From contig JAFGEN010000045.1 of NCBI GenBank assembly GCA_016931595.1, positions 1 to 33,087 on the forward strand: a stretch of DNA of 33,087 nt, given 5' to 3'. Below the pieces are notes generated by a model. That model worked only from the letters and a program-made list of their open reading frames with translations. It made no database searches and was not told where the DNA came from. Positions 1 to 7,655 of the stretch are shown piece after piece. The DNA is from Candidatus Aminicenantota bacterium (GTDB taxonomy: Bacteria; Acidobacteriota; Aminicenantia; Aminicenantales; UBA4085). Both the position numbers and the translations under genes were made by a program. Position 1 is the stretch's first letter, and the number at the start of each line of letters is the position of its first letter.

Positions 1-942
1 AAACGCTCTTCCCGGCTCATCGTCCAAGAGGACGACCAGGCCCGGCTTGGTGCAGAATTGCCCCGCTCCGAGACTGCATGAAGAAAAAAGGTCGGCTGCA
101 AGGGCCTCGCCCCGTTCTTTGACGGCTTCCGGTAGAAGAAAAATCGGATTGAGGCCGGACATTTCAAGATAGATCGGCCGGCCCGCTTCGTCGGCCGCAC
201 TTTTCAGTGAGAGCCCCGACGCCCGGCTCCCGGTGAAGGCCGAGGCCCCGACGGATGGGTGGGCGACAAGATGCAAGCCATCCTCCGGTGCGAGATGATA
301 CAGCAGCTGGAAAGAGGCGGGAGGAAGCCCGGCTCGGTTCAGGCATAAAAAAAGGATTTCGGCAACCAACCGGGTCGTTCCGGGATGGGAGGGATGGCCT
401 TTGGCGATGACCGGGTTTCCTGCGGCCAGGGACGCGGCGAAATCACCGCCTGAAGCGGCATTGAAAGCGAAAGGGAAATTGCTCGGGCCGAAGATGATGA
501 CCGGTCCGCCGAGGGGCTCCCGGATCGAGCGGATGTTCAGCCGGGTGTCGATTGCGGCCTGGCGCCAGGATCCGTCCCGGACGGCTTCCGCCGCCTGGCG
601 GAGCTGTCCGGTGGTCCGAGGAAGTTCGATTGTCTTGAGACGGGGCTCCCTCGGCAGGGCGGTTTCGCGATGGGCGGTTTCGACGAGGTCGTCGGCGGAG
701 GCATCGAGAGACTCGGCGAAGAGGTCGAAGAACCGGCTTAGGGTGGAGGGGGAAACGGACTCGAGATCGCGGGCCGCTGAACGGCCGGCCTTGAGGGCGT
801 CCTCGGCGTCGGTGAATGCGGAGACGGGGTAGAGGCCGGTCAGGGGATTCCCCGTCGCCGGATCGATGGCCGTAAACACCGCCGTCGTTCGAGCCGGTCG
901 CCAGACCCCGTTGATCAAGACAGGGGCGGCGGATTCGTTCAT
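1..942 (-). CDS. Aldehyde dehydrogenase, ketoglutarate-semialdehyde / AldH type (3' end outside window)
   Basis: An open frame of 314 codons runs off the left edge, so the C-terminus is missing. It begins at the ATG at 942, because an in-frame TGA lies 27-29 bases upstream of it. The translation reads as an NAD(P)-dependent aldehyde dehydrogenase. It has the cofactor-region block GPSNFPFAF followed by SGGDFAASLAAGNPV and KGHPSHPGT, the general-base glutamate in YLEMSGLNP, and the catalytic cysteine in GQFCTKPG. The SNFP...KGHPxHPGT pattern is that of the Vibrio AldH / alpha-ketoglutaric semialdehyde dehydrogenase branch. The substrate is not decided by the sequence. It is third in a run with an AOR-family oxidoreductase and a MoaD-like carrier, 27 bases after the latter, which suggests a shared role in aldehyde oxidation. 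Confidence 0.88.
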   Translation of the reverse strand, partial: MNESAAPVLINGVWRPARTTAVFTAIDPATGNPLTGLYPVSAFTDAEDALKAGRSAARDLESVSPSTLSRFFDLFAESLDASADDLVETAHRETALPREPRLKTIELPRTTGQLRQAAEAVRDGSWRQAAIDTRLNIRSIREPLGGPVIIFGPSNFPFAFNAASGGDFAASLAAGNPVIAKGHPSHPGTTRLVAEILFLCLNRAGLPPASFQLLYHLAPEDGLHLVAHPSVGASAFTGSRASGLSLKSAADEAGRPIYLEMSGLNPIFLLPEAVKERGEALAADLFSSCSLGAGQFCTKPGLVVLLDDEPGRAF

Positions 943-969
943 CCTGGGGCTGCGTATCGGTCCGGCTGA

Positions 970-1197
970 TCAGCCTCCGGAATAGATCGGGGAGACGGCG
1001 ATCTTGTCGCCCTCCTCGATCTCGTCTTCCGGTAAAACGGCTTTTCCGTTCCGGGTGGTGATCCGGGGGCGATCGGCCGGAATTCCGATTATTGTCACCA
1101 GCTCAGCGACTGTTGTCCTCGGGGGAAGGTCGAGGTCCTTTTCGCTGAATCCGGTCTTGTAAATCAGGGGACCGATGACCTTGACCAGGACCTTCAT
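970..1197 (-). CDS. MoaD/ThiS-family sulfur carrier protein
   Basis: This 75-residue protein has the length and pattern of the beta-grasp sulfur carriers. It opens with KVLVKVIG, has an acidic segment PEDEIEEGDKIAVSP in the usual place, and ends in Gly-Gly (YSGG). In the family the C-terminal diglycine is adenylated and converted to a thiocarboxylate for molybdopterin, thiamine or related sulfur transfer. The gene lies 6 bases after the AOR-family gene, in the same direction. Carriers of this type often sit beside tungsten aldehyde oxidoreductases, whose cofactor is a bis-pterin. A role in making or sulfurating that pterin is therefore the likeliest inference, with ThiS as the alternative. 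No strong ribosome binding site is visible, so translation may be coupled to the upstream gene. Confidence 0.85.
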   Translation of the reverse strand: MKVLVKVIGPLIYKTGFSEKDLDLPPRTTVAELVTIIGIPADRPRITTRNGKAVLPEDEIEEGDKIAVSPIYSGG

Positions 1198-1203
1198 GGC
1201 CGT

Positions 1204-3045
1204 TCAGTCGGAAAGCGTTGCGTATGGTTCGACGGCGGCCGCCTCGGCCTGGAGGCCAAGGGAGAGGAGGGTGGCTTTCGTCGGGATGCCCCGGCGATCA
1301 TAGCCGCGCTGGTCGTAGTAATGCTGAAGGAGGCCGTCATACTTGTCGAGTTCAAGGACCTTGCCGGCGATCGGACCTTCGGTGTCGGCATTGGCGGGGT
1401 CGAACCAGACTCGCGGCGGATAGTCGTCTTCGCGGGATGCCTTGGGGAATTCCCTGAGGAAATGCAGCTTGATCATGGAGTAGATCCGGTCGGCGACCGT
1501 CCACATGTCTTCCAAGCCCCAGTTCAAGCCGGTGGCCAGGTTAAAGTATTTGGGATAGTTCTCGAGGGGCCAGCCGTTCTCGATCCAGGGGAAGCGGCAG
1601 GAAACGATGAATTCGAAGAGGCCGCCCCGGATGCGCTGCAGCTCGATGACTTTAGCCGCTTTTTCCGGGCCGTAGGATTCCCGGGTGGTGTTCCGGATTT
1701 CGAAGGTGATGATCCAGGCTTCCCGGTGATGGGCTCCGATGGCCGCGACTCCAAAGGCCAGGGCCTGGCCGGGGATGAACTTGCAGTTGTAGGCGGCCAC
1801 CTCGAGGCCCTTGACCTGCATGGCATAGGCCTCGGAGCCGTGCCCGAATTCCCGGGCCATCCGCAGCGAGCCTTCGGCCAGGAGATTGCCGATTTTGCCC
1901 TCGCGGTGGGCGGCCATCCGGAGGAGTTCCTTGGCCCGCTCCGCGTCGCCGAATTTGAAGTCTCCGGCGACGGCCCCGTGGTCGATAGCGTCGGCATAGA
2001 AGCTCAGAATGCATCCGGTCGACATCGTATCCAGGCCGTAATCGTCGCAGAGATAGTTCAGCGAGGCCATCTGGGGGATGTCGAAAATCTCCAGGTTCGG
2101 GCCGAGGAGGGCGACGTTTTCATAATCGAGTTCGGATTCGTGTCCTTCCGCGTCACGGACGGTCACGCCGCAGCGCATCGTACAGGTCGGACAGCCGTAC
2201 GTCGCGATCCGGGCGTTGTTGCAGCGCTCGCCGTCGACCTGCCAGGCCAGGGGATGATGGGTCTTGCGGAAATTGCGGACGGGCAGGCCTCCCACTTCAT
2301 TGCAGAAGGGAAGAACGCCGGTCGTACTCTGGATCGACCAGCCGGTCTCCTTGTCGATCTGTCCGACCTTCCTCAAATCCCCGAAGCCGGCCGCCTTCAT
2401 TCCGGCCGGGTCGGCCTGGGGGATGGGCCGAGTGCCCTTGACCACGATGGCCTTGAGCTTTTTTGATCCCATGACCGCGCCGATGCCGGGGCGTCCGCCG
2501 GCCCGGCCTTCAAGGCTGCGGATCACGGCGACCCGATTGAGGTTTTCACCGCCCTGGCCGATGTTCAGGACGCCGACTCCCTTTCCGTACTTGGCGTAAA
2601 TCCACTCGTTGCAGGCGAACGTCCCTTTTCCCCAGACTTCATCGGCCGGAATGAACTCGACCTTGTCATCCTCGATGTAGAGCATCGTCGGCCGGTCGGC
2701 GGCGCCCTCGACAATCAACATATCGTAACCCGCCTTGCGGAGGTGTTCTGCGGCCCGGGTTCCCAGGTTGCCGTCGCCGTAAAAACCGGTCAGCGGCGAC
2801 TTGGCCGCGACGACCGCCTTGCCGGTGTTGGGGGCTGGAATCCCTGAGATCGGCCCGAGGGCGACGATGAGTTTATTCTCCGGCCCGAGCGGGTCGATGC
2901 CTGGCTTGAGCTCGTCATAGAGGGTTTTCACGGCGAACCCGCGTCCGCCGACCCACTTTTGGGCGAATTCCTCGGTGAATGTTTCTTTTTTAAAAGATTT
3001 GGCGCTGAGATTGACCCTCAGGATGTTTCCGGTCCAGCCGTTCAT
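1204..3045 (-). CDS. Aldehyde:ferredoxin oxidoreductase family protein (tungsten pterin enzyme)
   Basis: This 613-residue protein of the AOR family oxidises aldehydes to acids and passes the electrons to ferredoxin. The family uses a tungsto-bispterin and one 4Fe-4S cluster in the cytoplasm. The N-terminal pattern GWTGNILRVNLS, GGRGFAVKTLYDELKPG and SPLTGFYGDGNLG is diagnostic. The cluster cysteines C285, C288 and C292 lie in CPTCTMRC and the fourth is near C483, with spacing much like that in the Pyrococcus enzyme. The pterin-contact segment DDYGLDTMSTG is present. The start at 3045 is preceded by GGAGGAG at 6 bases. A TTG five codons further upstream keeps the frame open but overlaps that ribosome site, so it was rejected. 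The substrate cannot be told: AOR, FOR, GOR and WOR subfamilies look alike here. Confidence 0.93.
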   Translation of the reverse strand: MNGWTGNILRVNLSAKSFKKETFTEEFAQKWVGGRGFAVKTLYDELKPGIDPLGPENKLIVALGPISGIPAPNTGKAVVAAKSPLTGFYGDGNLGTRAAEHLRKAGYDMLIVEGAADRPTMLYIEDDKVEFIPADEVWGKGTFACNEWIYAKYGKGVGVLNIGQGGENLNRVAVIRSLEGRAGGRPGIGAVMGSKKLKAIVVKGTRPIPQADPAGMKAAGFGDLRKVGQIDKETGWSIQSTTGVLPFCNEVGGLPVRNFRKTHHPLAWQVDGERCNNARIATYGCPTCTMRCGVTVRDAEGHESELDYENVALLGPNLEIFDIPQMASLNYLCDDYGLDTMSTGCILSFYADAIDHGAVAGDFKFGDAERAKELLRMAAHREGKIGNLLAEGSLRMAREFGHGSEAYAMQVKGLEVAAYNCKFIPGQALAFGVAAIGAHHREAWIITFEIRNTTRESYGPEKAAKVIELQRIRGGLFEFIVSCRFPWIENGWPLENYPKYFNLATGLNWGLEDMWTVADRIYSMIKLHFLREFPKASREDDYPPRVWFDPANADTEGPIAGKVLELDKYDGLLQHYYDQRGYDRRGIPTKATLLSLGLQAEAAAVEPYATLSD

Positions 3046-3095
3046 GGGCTTCTCCTCCAAAATAGAATAATCGATGCGGCGAATGGAAGGTATCT

Positions 3096-3124
3096 CTTAT
3101 ACCATGCCGGCCGAGCGCTTTCAA
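3096..3124 (-). promoter_or_regulatory. Promoter of the AOR operon
   Basis: On the minus strand TTGAAA (3124-3119), 17 bases, then TATAAG (3101-3096), with TGG just before the -10 giving an extended -10. Transcription would start near 3089 and leave a leader of about 44 bases that includes the GGAGGAG site. A five-base inverted repeat GGTAT/ATACC overlaps the -10 and could be an operator. Confidence 0.65.
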
Positions 3125-3140
3125 GGCGGATTGGCGTCCT

Positions 3141-3172
3141 GACCGGGCCCGTCATCGGTCTTTGTTTTTTTT
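3141..3172 (+). terminator. Orphan terminator-like hairpin with T tract
   Basis: GACCG (3141-3145) pairs with CGGTC (3156-3160) and is followed by TTTG and eight T. No plus-strand gene lies upstream, because the AOR gene leaves in the other direction. It would end an unannotated plus-strand transcript or an antisense RNA. It may also be chance. Confidence 0.3.
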
Positions 3173-3234
3173 ATCGGTTCCTCGCTTCACTCTTCCGTCG
3201 GAGGGGGCCGCAGCCATCTTGACTCGTGAATCAT

Positions 3235-3249
3235 GCAGGCTAGGCCTGC
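3235..3249. promoter_or_regulatory. Short perfect hairpin upstream of the kinase promoter
   Basis: GCAGGC, loop TAG, GCCTGC forms a perfect six-base inverted repeat just 5 bases before the -35 of the following promoter. It could be an operator or a weak terminator (TTTCATT follows). Nothing else supports either reading. Confidence 0.3.
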
Positions 3250-3254
3250 TTTCA

Positions 3255-3283
3255 TTGACTTCCCGTGAATTCTCCTTTATAAA
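3255..3283 (+). promoter_or_regulatory. Promoter of the kinase-panBCD run
   Basis: TTGACT (3255-3260), 17 bases, TATAAA (3278-3283), a strong sigma-70-type match. The expected transcript start near 3290 is only about 6 bases before the TTG start at 3296 or 15 before the ATG at 3305. The AAAAGGG at 3281-3287 would then not be in the mRNA. Confidence 0.7.
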
Positions 3284-3295
3284 AGGGATGGAATA

Positions 3296-3976
3296 TTGTG
3301 TCCGATGATCGAACAGCCCCCGTATCCGTTTAAGCATATCGCCATGGAGGGCGTTTTTTTCTCCGGTAAAACCGTGTGGGCCGGCCTTCTGGCTCAGCGG
3401 CTCGGCGGCAAGGTCGTCCAGGATCAGACCGATAATCCATACCTCAAGGATTTTTATGACGAGAAAGACGGGGCCGCATTCCTGTCGCAGCTCGTCTTCC
3501 TGGTCAACCGCTACCATCAGCAATCCCGATTGATCCAGCGCGACTTGTTTGACGAACGGATCGTCTGCGACTACATCTTTGAAAAGGACAAAATCTACGC
3601 CTACCAGACGCTTTCCGACGACGAGCTGGTCGTTTATGACAAGATCTACGGAGTGTTTGCCGAGCGGATTCCCCGGCCCGATCTGGTCATTTATCTCCAG
3701 ATCGGACTCCCAACCCTGCTCCGGCGCATTTCCCGGCAGGGAACCCCGCTGGACCGGAACATTTCGGAGAAATACCTCCAGGACCTGATCGAAGCTTACG
3801 ATTATTTTTTCTTCAACTACCAGGCCTCGCCCCTGCTCGTCGTCAAGTCCGACGAGCTGGACGCTTCCCGGGACGATCATCTCGACGATCTCGTCTCCCA
3901 GATCACCGGGATGAAAAAGACCTCTCTCTACTATGTGCCCTCGAGTTTTGCGGGCGCCGGAGAGAAGAAACGCTGA
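3296..3976 (+). CDS. Deoxynucleoside kinase family protein with altered active site
   Basis: This 226-residue cytoplasmic kinase-fold protein resembles the bacterial deoxynucleoside kinases that salvage deoxynucleosides with ATP. Visible features are a P-loop GVFFSGKT, the DNPYLKDFY segment, CDYIFEKDKIYAY where the family has its SDYLFAKDRIF motif, PDLVIYLQ, and a lid RISRQGTPLDRNI. Two things are odd. Typical members have a P-loop like GVIGAGKTS, and here the middle is FFSGKTV. The usual acidic catalytic stretch EEFEENPF reads QDQTDNPY. Activity may therefore be changed or lost. The start is uncertain: TTG at 3296 follows AAAAGGG at about 8 bases, while ATG at 3305 is in frame and would remove three residues. 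It precedes panB by 56 bases; family members are often found in this context. Confidence 0.8.
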   Translation: MCPMIEQPPYPFKHIAMEGVFFSGKTVWAGLLAQRLGGKVVQDQTDNPYLKDFYDEKDGAAFLSQLVFLVNRYHQQSRLIQRDLFDERIVCDYIFEKDKIYAYQTLSDDELVVYDKIYGVFAERIPRPDLVIYLQIGLPTLLRRISRQGTPLDRNISEKYLQDLIEAYDYFFFNYQASPLLVVKSDELDASRDDHLDDLVSQITGMKKTSLYYVPSSFAGAGEKKR

Positions 3977-3993
3977 CGAACGACTTTACCTCA

Positions 3994-4013
3994 ACCCCGC
4001 GGAGAGGCGGGGT
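3994..4013 (+). promoter_or_regulatory. GC-rich hairpin between the kinase gene and panB
   Basis: ACCCCGC (3994-4000), loop GGAGAG, GCGGGGT (4007-4013) forms a seven-base perfect stem with no T tract. It lies just before the panB ribosome site. It could protect or separate the panBCD part of the transcript. Confidence 0.35.
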
Positions 4014-4032
4014 GGGGAGAAAGGATTTGACG

Positions 4033-4944
4033 ATGAACGCATCAGAACCGGGCCGGATGACGGTCCCTCTCATCCGGGCCAGAAAAAAAACCGGGGAAAA
4101 GATCACGGCCCTGACAGCTTATGACTTCGCCCTGGCCTCGATCATGGACTCCGCCGGTGTTGATCTCCTCCTGGTCGGAGATTCCCTCGGAATGGTCGTC
4201 CTCGGCTATGAAAACACGCTTCCGGTGACGATGGAGGAGATGATCCACCACACCAAGCCGGTCGCACGAGCGGCCCGGCGGGCCCTGGTCGTTGGGGACA
4301 TGCCGTTCATGTCCTACCATCTCTCCCCGGAACAGGCTCTCGCCAATGCCGGACGCTTCGTCAAGGAGGGAGGGGCCGAGGCGGTCAAAATCGAAGGGGC
4401 CTCGCCCCGCCGCCTCCATCTCATCGAAACTCTGGTCGAGGCCGATATCCCGGTTTTAGGACACATCGGCCTCACGCCGCAATCGGTTATTCGCCTGGGA
4501 GGCTTCAAGGTCCAGGGAACCACCCTCCCGGCCGCCCGGCGCCTGGTTTCCGAAGCCGCCGCGGTGGAGAAAGCGGGGGCGTTTGCCATTGTCGTCGAAT
4601 GCGTTCCGGCCGAGGTGGCTCGTGAAATCACCGCCTCAGTCGGCATCCCGACGATCGGAATCGGCGCGGGTCCGGCTTGCGACGGCCAGATCATCGTTTT
4701 TCATGACCTGGTAGGTTGCCACGGCGGGTATCTTCCCAAGTTTGTCAAGATGTACGCCGACCTTCACAAGGTCATCACCGGGGCCGTCACCCATTACCGG
4801 GACGACGTCCGGTCGGGCGTTTTCCCGGACCGGGACCATGCCTATCACTTGAAACCGGAGGCCGCACGAATCCTCAAGCGGGGACGGGGAAGGGCCGGGG
4901 GGGGGGTGAACACCCGGGCCAATTCAAAGGAAGATGCGAAATGA
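4033..4944 (+). CDS. panB: 3-methyl-2-oxobutanoate hydroxymethyltransferase
   Basis: PanB makes ketopantoate from 2-oxoisovalerate and methylene-tetrahydrofolate, the first committed step of pantothenate synthesis. The sequence has LTAYDFALASIMDSAGVD, LLVGDSLGMVVLGYENTL, GDMPFMSY, EAVKIEG, GHIGLTPQS and IGIGAGPACDGQ, covering the metal and substrate sites. The start at 4033 is preceded by GAAAGGA at 8 bases, so it was preferred to an in-frame GTG at 4012. At 303 residues it is longer than most PanB (about 265-280). The extra length is a basic, glycine-rich tail beginning around residue 280 and encoded partly by ten consecutive G. It overlaps panC by four bases (ATGA). Confidence 0.97.
   Translation: MNASEPGRMTVPLIRARKKTGEKITALTAYDFALASIMDSAGVDLLLVGDSLGMVVLGYENTLPVTMEEMIHHTKPVARAARRALVVGDMPFMSYHLSPEQALANAGRFVKEGGAEAVKIEGASPRRLHLIETLVEADIPVLGHIGLTPQSVIRLGGFKVQGTTLPAARRLVSEAAAVEKAGAFAIVVECVPAEVAREITASVGIPTIGIGAGPACDGQIIVFHDLVGCHGGYLPKFVKMYADLHKVITGAVTHYRDDVRSGVFPDRDHAYHLKPEAARILKRGRGRAGGGVNTRANSKEDAK
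4897..4906 (+). repeat. Homopolymer run of ten G in the 3' end of panB
   Basis: Ten G follow GCC and precede TGAAC. In the panB frame they encode three Gly and the first base of a Val codon. Losing one G would create TGA directly after the run. Gaining one G, or a -1 ribosomal slip, would put translation in the panC frame with no stop before the panC ATG. Confidence 0.9.
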
Positions 4945-5780
4945 TCATCATCCGTCAAATCGACGAGATGCGCCGGGCGGTCCGACGGGAAAAAGGACAG
5001 GGCCGGACGGTCGGCCTCGTGCCGACCATGGGATATCTTCACGAAGGCCACCTGAGCCTCGTCCGCCTCGCCCGTCGTGAAGCCGATGTCGCCGTGGTCA
5101 GCCTGTTCGTCAACCCGATCCAGTTCGGGCCGAAGGAGGACCTGAAGTCCTATCCCAGGGATTTCGAGCGGGATGCGGCGCGGCTGCGGATCGAACAGGT
5201 TGATTACCTCTTTGCCCCGGCCGACAAGGAGATGTATCCCGGGGAACATCGAACCTTTGTCGAAGTCCGGGGGCTTCAGGACCGCCTCTGCGGCCGGACC
5301 CGGCCCGGTCATTTCCAGGGTGTATGCACAGTGGTCATGAAACTGTTCCAGGCGATCGAGCCGGATTGCGCCGTTTTCGGCCGGAAGGATGCCCAGCAGG
5401 CCCTCATCCTTCAGCGCATGGTCGCCGATTTGAATATCCCCGTGAGGATGATCGTCGCCCCCATCATCCGGGAGCCGGACGGTCTGGCCATGAGCTCGCG
5501 GAACACCTACCTGGACCCGGCCGAGCGAAAGGCCGCCCTGGTCCTTTCCCGGAGTCTGGCCGAGGCCCGGGCCGCCGTCGACGCCGGAAACCGGGACGCG
5601 GCCGAAATCGTCGCGGCGATGCGGGCCGCGATTGAATCCGAGCCCCTGGCCCGGGTCGACTATATCGAAGCCGTCGACCCGGCCGACCTCGCCCCTGTAG
5701 CGGAGCTTCGGGAAGGGACGATTGTCGCCCTGGCCGTGTTCATCGGCCGCACCCGCTTGATCGACAACATGTTGATATGA
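4941..5780 (+). CDS. panC: Pantoate--beta-alanine ligase (pantothenate synthetase)
   Basis: PanC joins pantoate and beta-alanine with ATP to make pantothenate. The 279-residue translation has the nucleotidyltransferase signature PTMGYLHEGHLSLVR, the NPIQFGPKEDL block, GRTRPGHFQGVCTVV, FGRKDAQQ and the SSRNTYL loop near the C-terminal third. Length is normal for the family. The ATG at 4941 overlaps the panB stop in ATGA and has AAAGGAAG about 7 bases upstream. The frame stays open upstream into panB, but that extension is panB sequence in another frame and matches no family. It is followed by panD after 13 bases, so the pathway genes form one unit. Confidence 0.97.
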   Translation: MIIIRQIDEMRRAVRREKGQGRTVGLVPTMGYLHEGHLSLVRLARREADVAVVSLFVNPIQFGPKEDLKSYPRDFERDAARLRIEQVDYLFAPADKEMYPGEHRTFVEVRGLQDRLCGRTRPGHFQGVCTVVMKLFQAIEPDCAVFGRKDAQQALILQRMVADLNIPVRMIVAPIIREPDGLAMSSRNTYLDPAERKAALVLSRSLAEARAAVDAGNRDAAEIVAAMRAAIESEPLARVDYIEAVDPADLAPVAELREGTIVALAVFIGRTRLIDNMLI

Positions 5781-5793
5781 ATGGAGACCGACG

Positions 5794-6144
5794 ATGAGAC
5801 GCACCCTTTTAAAATCGAAAATCCACCGGGCCGTGGTTACGGCCTCGGACCTTCATTACGAGGGAAGCCTCGGTTTGGACGAGGCCTTGATCGAAGCGGC
5901 CGACCTTGTCCCGTACGAGAAAGTCCACGTCTATAACGTTTCCAACGGGGCCCGGTTTTCAACTTACATCCTGAAGGAGCCGCGGGGATCGGGCAAGGTG
6001 GCCATTTATGGAGCAGCGGCCCACAGGGCCCGCCCGGACGACCTTCTGATCATCGCCGCCTACGCCCAATGCGAAGAGGACGAAACCCGGGGATGGAAGC
6101 CCAAGGTGGTTCTCGTAGACGGACAAAACCGGGTCAAGGCCTGA
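5794..6144 (+). CDS. panD: Aspartate 1-decarboxylase proenzyme
   Basis: PanD makes beta-alanine from aspartate and so supplies the second substrate of PanC. The 116-residue protein has the self-processing site YEGSLG with Gly24-Ser25, where cleavage leaves a pyruvoyl group on the new N-terminus. Lys9 (LLKSKIHRA), the VHVYNVSNGARFSTY block and GAAAHRARPDD complete the family pattern. Length matches bacterial PanD (about 115-130). GGAGA lies 7 bases before the ATG. The gene ends 30 bases before the end of guaB, which comes from the opposite strand; that gap shows GC-rich partial repeats but no clear terminator. With panB and panC, three of the four pantothenate-branch enzymes are here; ketopantoate reductase (PanE) is not in the window. 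Confidence 0.97.
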   Translation: MRRTLLKSKIHRAVVTASDLHYEGSLGLDEALIEAADLVPYEKVHVYNVSNGARFSTYILKEPRGSGKVAIYGAAAHRARPDDLLIIAAYAQCEEDETRGWKPKVVLVDGQNRVKA

Positions 6145-6174
6145 GTCCGCCGCCGGACCGGCTCCGCCCGGCGC

Positions 6175-7641
6175 TCATTCGTGACGGTAGTTGGGAGCTT
6201 CCTTGGTGATAATGACGTCGTGGGCGTGGCTTTCCTTGAGTCCGGCGGGGGAGATGCGAACGAATCGTCCGCGCTCCTGCAGTTCCTGAATCGTCCGGCA
6301 GCCGGCGTATCCCATCCCCGATTTGAGGCCGCCGACGAGCATGTGGATGATCGAGGCGACCGCTCCTTTGTAGGGAACCATGCCCTCGATCCCCTCGGGG
6401 ACCAGCTTCGTTTCCGGAAGGCCGGCGTCCTGGAAATAGCGATCCCGGCTCCGGCCCTCGCGCATGACCTCCATTGAGCCCATTCCCCGGTACATCTTGT
6501 ACGACCGGCCCTGGTAAAGGACCACTTCGCCCGGGGATTCGTCCGTCCCGGCCAGCATGTTGCCCAGCATGACCGAGCTGGCCCCGGCGGTGATCGCCTT
6601 GGTCACGTCGCCGGAAAACTTGATGCCGCCGTCGGCGATGACCGGGATGCCTAGCGGGCGGGCGATCCGGGCCACATCGGCGACGGCCGTGACCTGGGGG
6701 ATGCCGCAGCCGCTGACGACACGGGTCGTGCAAATGGACCCCGGGCCGACGCCGACCTTGACAGCGTCCACTCCCAGGTCGATAAGCTCGGCGGCCGCCT
6801 CGGCCGTGCCGATGTTGCCGGCGACCAGCTCCTGGTCGGGATATTCCTTCCGGATGATCTTGACCATGTCCAAGACCCGCTGGCTGTGGCCGTGGGCCGT
6901 GTCGACGACCAGGACATCGGCCTTGGCTGCGATGAGGGCCCGGACCCGGTCCAGGGCGTCCTTCCCCACGCCGACCGCCGCCCCCACCCGTAGCCGGCCC
7001 AGGGAATCCTTGGCCGCGTGGGGGTACTGGATCCGCTTGAGGATATCCTTGTAGGTGATCATTCCTTTCAAGTGGTGGGCTTCGTCGACGATCAGAATCT
7101 TCTCGATCTTGTGTTTATGGAAGAGTGTTTCGGCTTCCTCGATCGAGGTTCCGACGGGCACGGTGATCAGGGCCCGGGTCATGACGTTTTCGATCGAGAT
7201 GTCCGAACGAGTTTCGAAGCGGATGTCGCGGTTCGTCAGGATCCCCAGCAGCCGGTTGGCCCCGTCGGTGATCGGCAACCCGGAGATATGGAACCGGTGC
7301 ATCGTCTCCCGGGCCTGGCCGATGGTGTCGGTCGGACGCATGCAAATCGGTTCGTGGATCATCCCGCCTTCGAAGCGCTTGACCTTGTCGACTTCCTCGG
7401 ATTGGGCCTCGATCGACATGTTCCGGTGGATGATTCCCAGGCCGCCCTGCTGGGCCAGGGCGATGGCCATGGTCGACCGGGTTACGGTATCCATCGCCGC
7501 CGCGACGAGGGGGACCTGGAGGTCGATCCGGCGGCTGAACTTGGTCGCGACCTGGGCGTCGGCCGGCTCGACGGCCGATTTAGCCGGGACGACGAGGACG
7601 TCGTCGAATGTGAGACCTTCCCGGATGCTCTCGTCCAACAT
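6175..7641 (-). CDS. guaB: Inosine-5'-monophosphate dehydrogenase
   Basis: GuaB oxidises IMP to XMP with NAD, the rate-limiting step to guanine nucleotides. The 488 residues show the full bacterial layout. The N-terminal barrel segment is [13 protein letters not shown]. Two CBS domains are inserted at about residues 95-205 ([11 protein letters not shown] and [12 protein letters not shown]). The barrel then resumes with [18 protein letters not shown] and the catalytic loop GPGSICTTR with Cys304. The mobile-flap region [10 protein letters not shown] and the C-terminal [11 protein letters not shown] are present. The ATG at 7641 has AGGAGG about 6 bases upstream. The gene lies 14 bases after secA on the same strand, so it is probably on the secA transcript, an unusual pairing with no obvious functional link. 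Confidence 0.98.
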   Translation of the reverse strand: MLDESIREGLTFDDVLVVPAKSAVEPADAQVATKFSRRIDLQVPLVAAAMDTVTRSTMAIALAQQGGLGIIHRNMSIEAQSEEVDKVKRFEGGMIHEPICMRPTDTIGQARETMHRFHISGLPITDGANRLLGILTNRDIRFETRSDISIENVMTRALITVPVGTSIEEAETLFHKHKIEKILIVDEAHHLKGMITYKDILKRIQYPHAAKDSLGRLRVGAAVGVGKDALDRVRALIAAKADVLVVDTAHGHSQRVLDMVKIIRKEYPDQELVAGNIGTAEAAAELIDLGVDAVKVGVGPGSICTTRVVSGCGIPQVTAVADVARIARPLGIPVIADGGIKFSGDVTKAITAGASSVMLGNMLAGTDESPGEVVLYQGRSYKMYRGMGSMEVMREGRSRDRYFQDAGLPETKLVPEGIEGMVPYKGAVASIIHMLVGGLKSGMGYAGCRTIQELQERGRFVRISPAGLKESHAHDVIITKEAPNYRHE

Positions 7642-7655
7642 GAGGCCTCCTTGCC

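Noticed and set aside
3152-3880. A minus-strand frame of 242 codons opposite the kinase gene
   Set aside because: The plus-strand kinase has a strong promoter and family motifs; the minus frame has no ribosome site and an antisense-type composition.
4716-4940. An N-terminal extension of panC into panB
   Set aside because: PanC has normal length from 4941 and the extension matches no PanC; it matters only as the path of a possible frameshift fusion.
6145-6174. A bidirectional terminator between panD and guaB
   Set aside because: The 30-base gap has partial GC repeats but no clean stem and no T tract on either strand.
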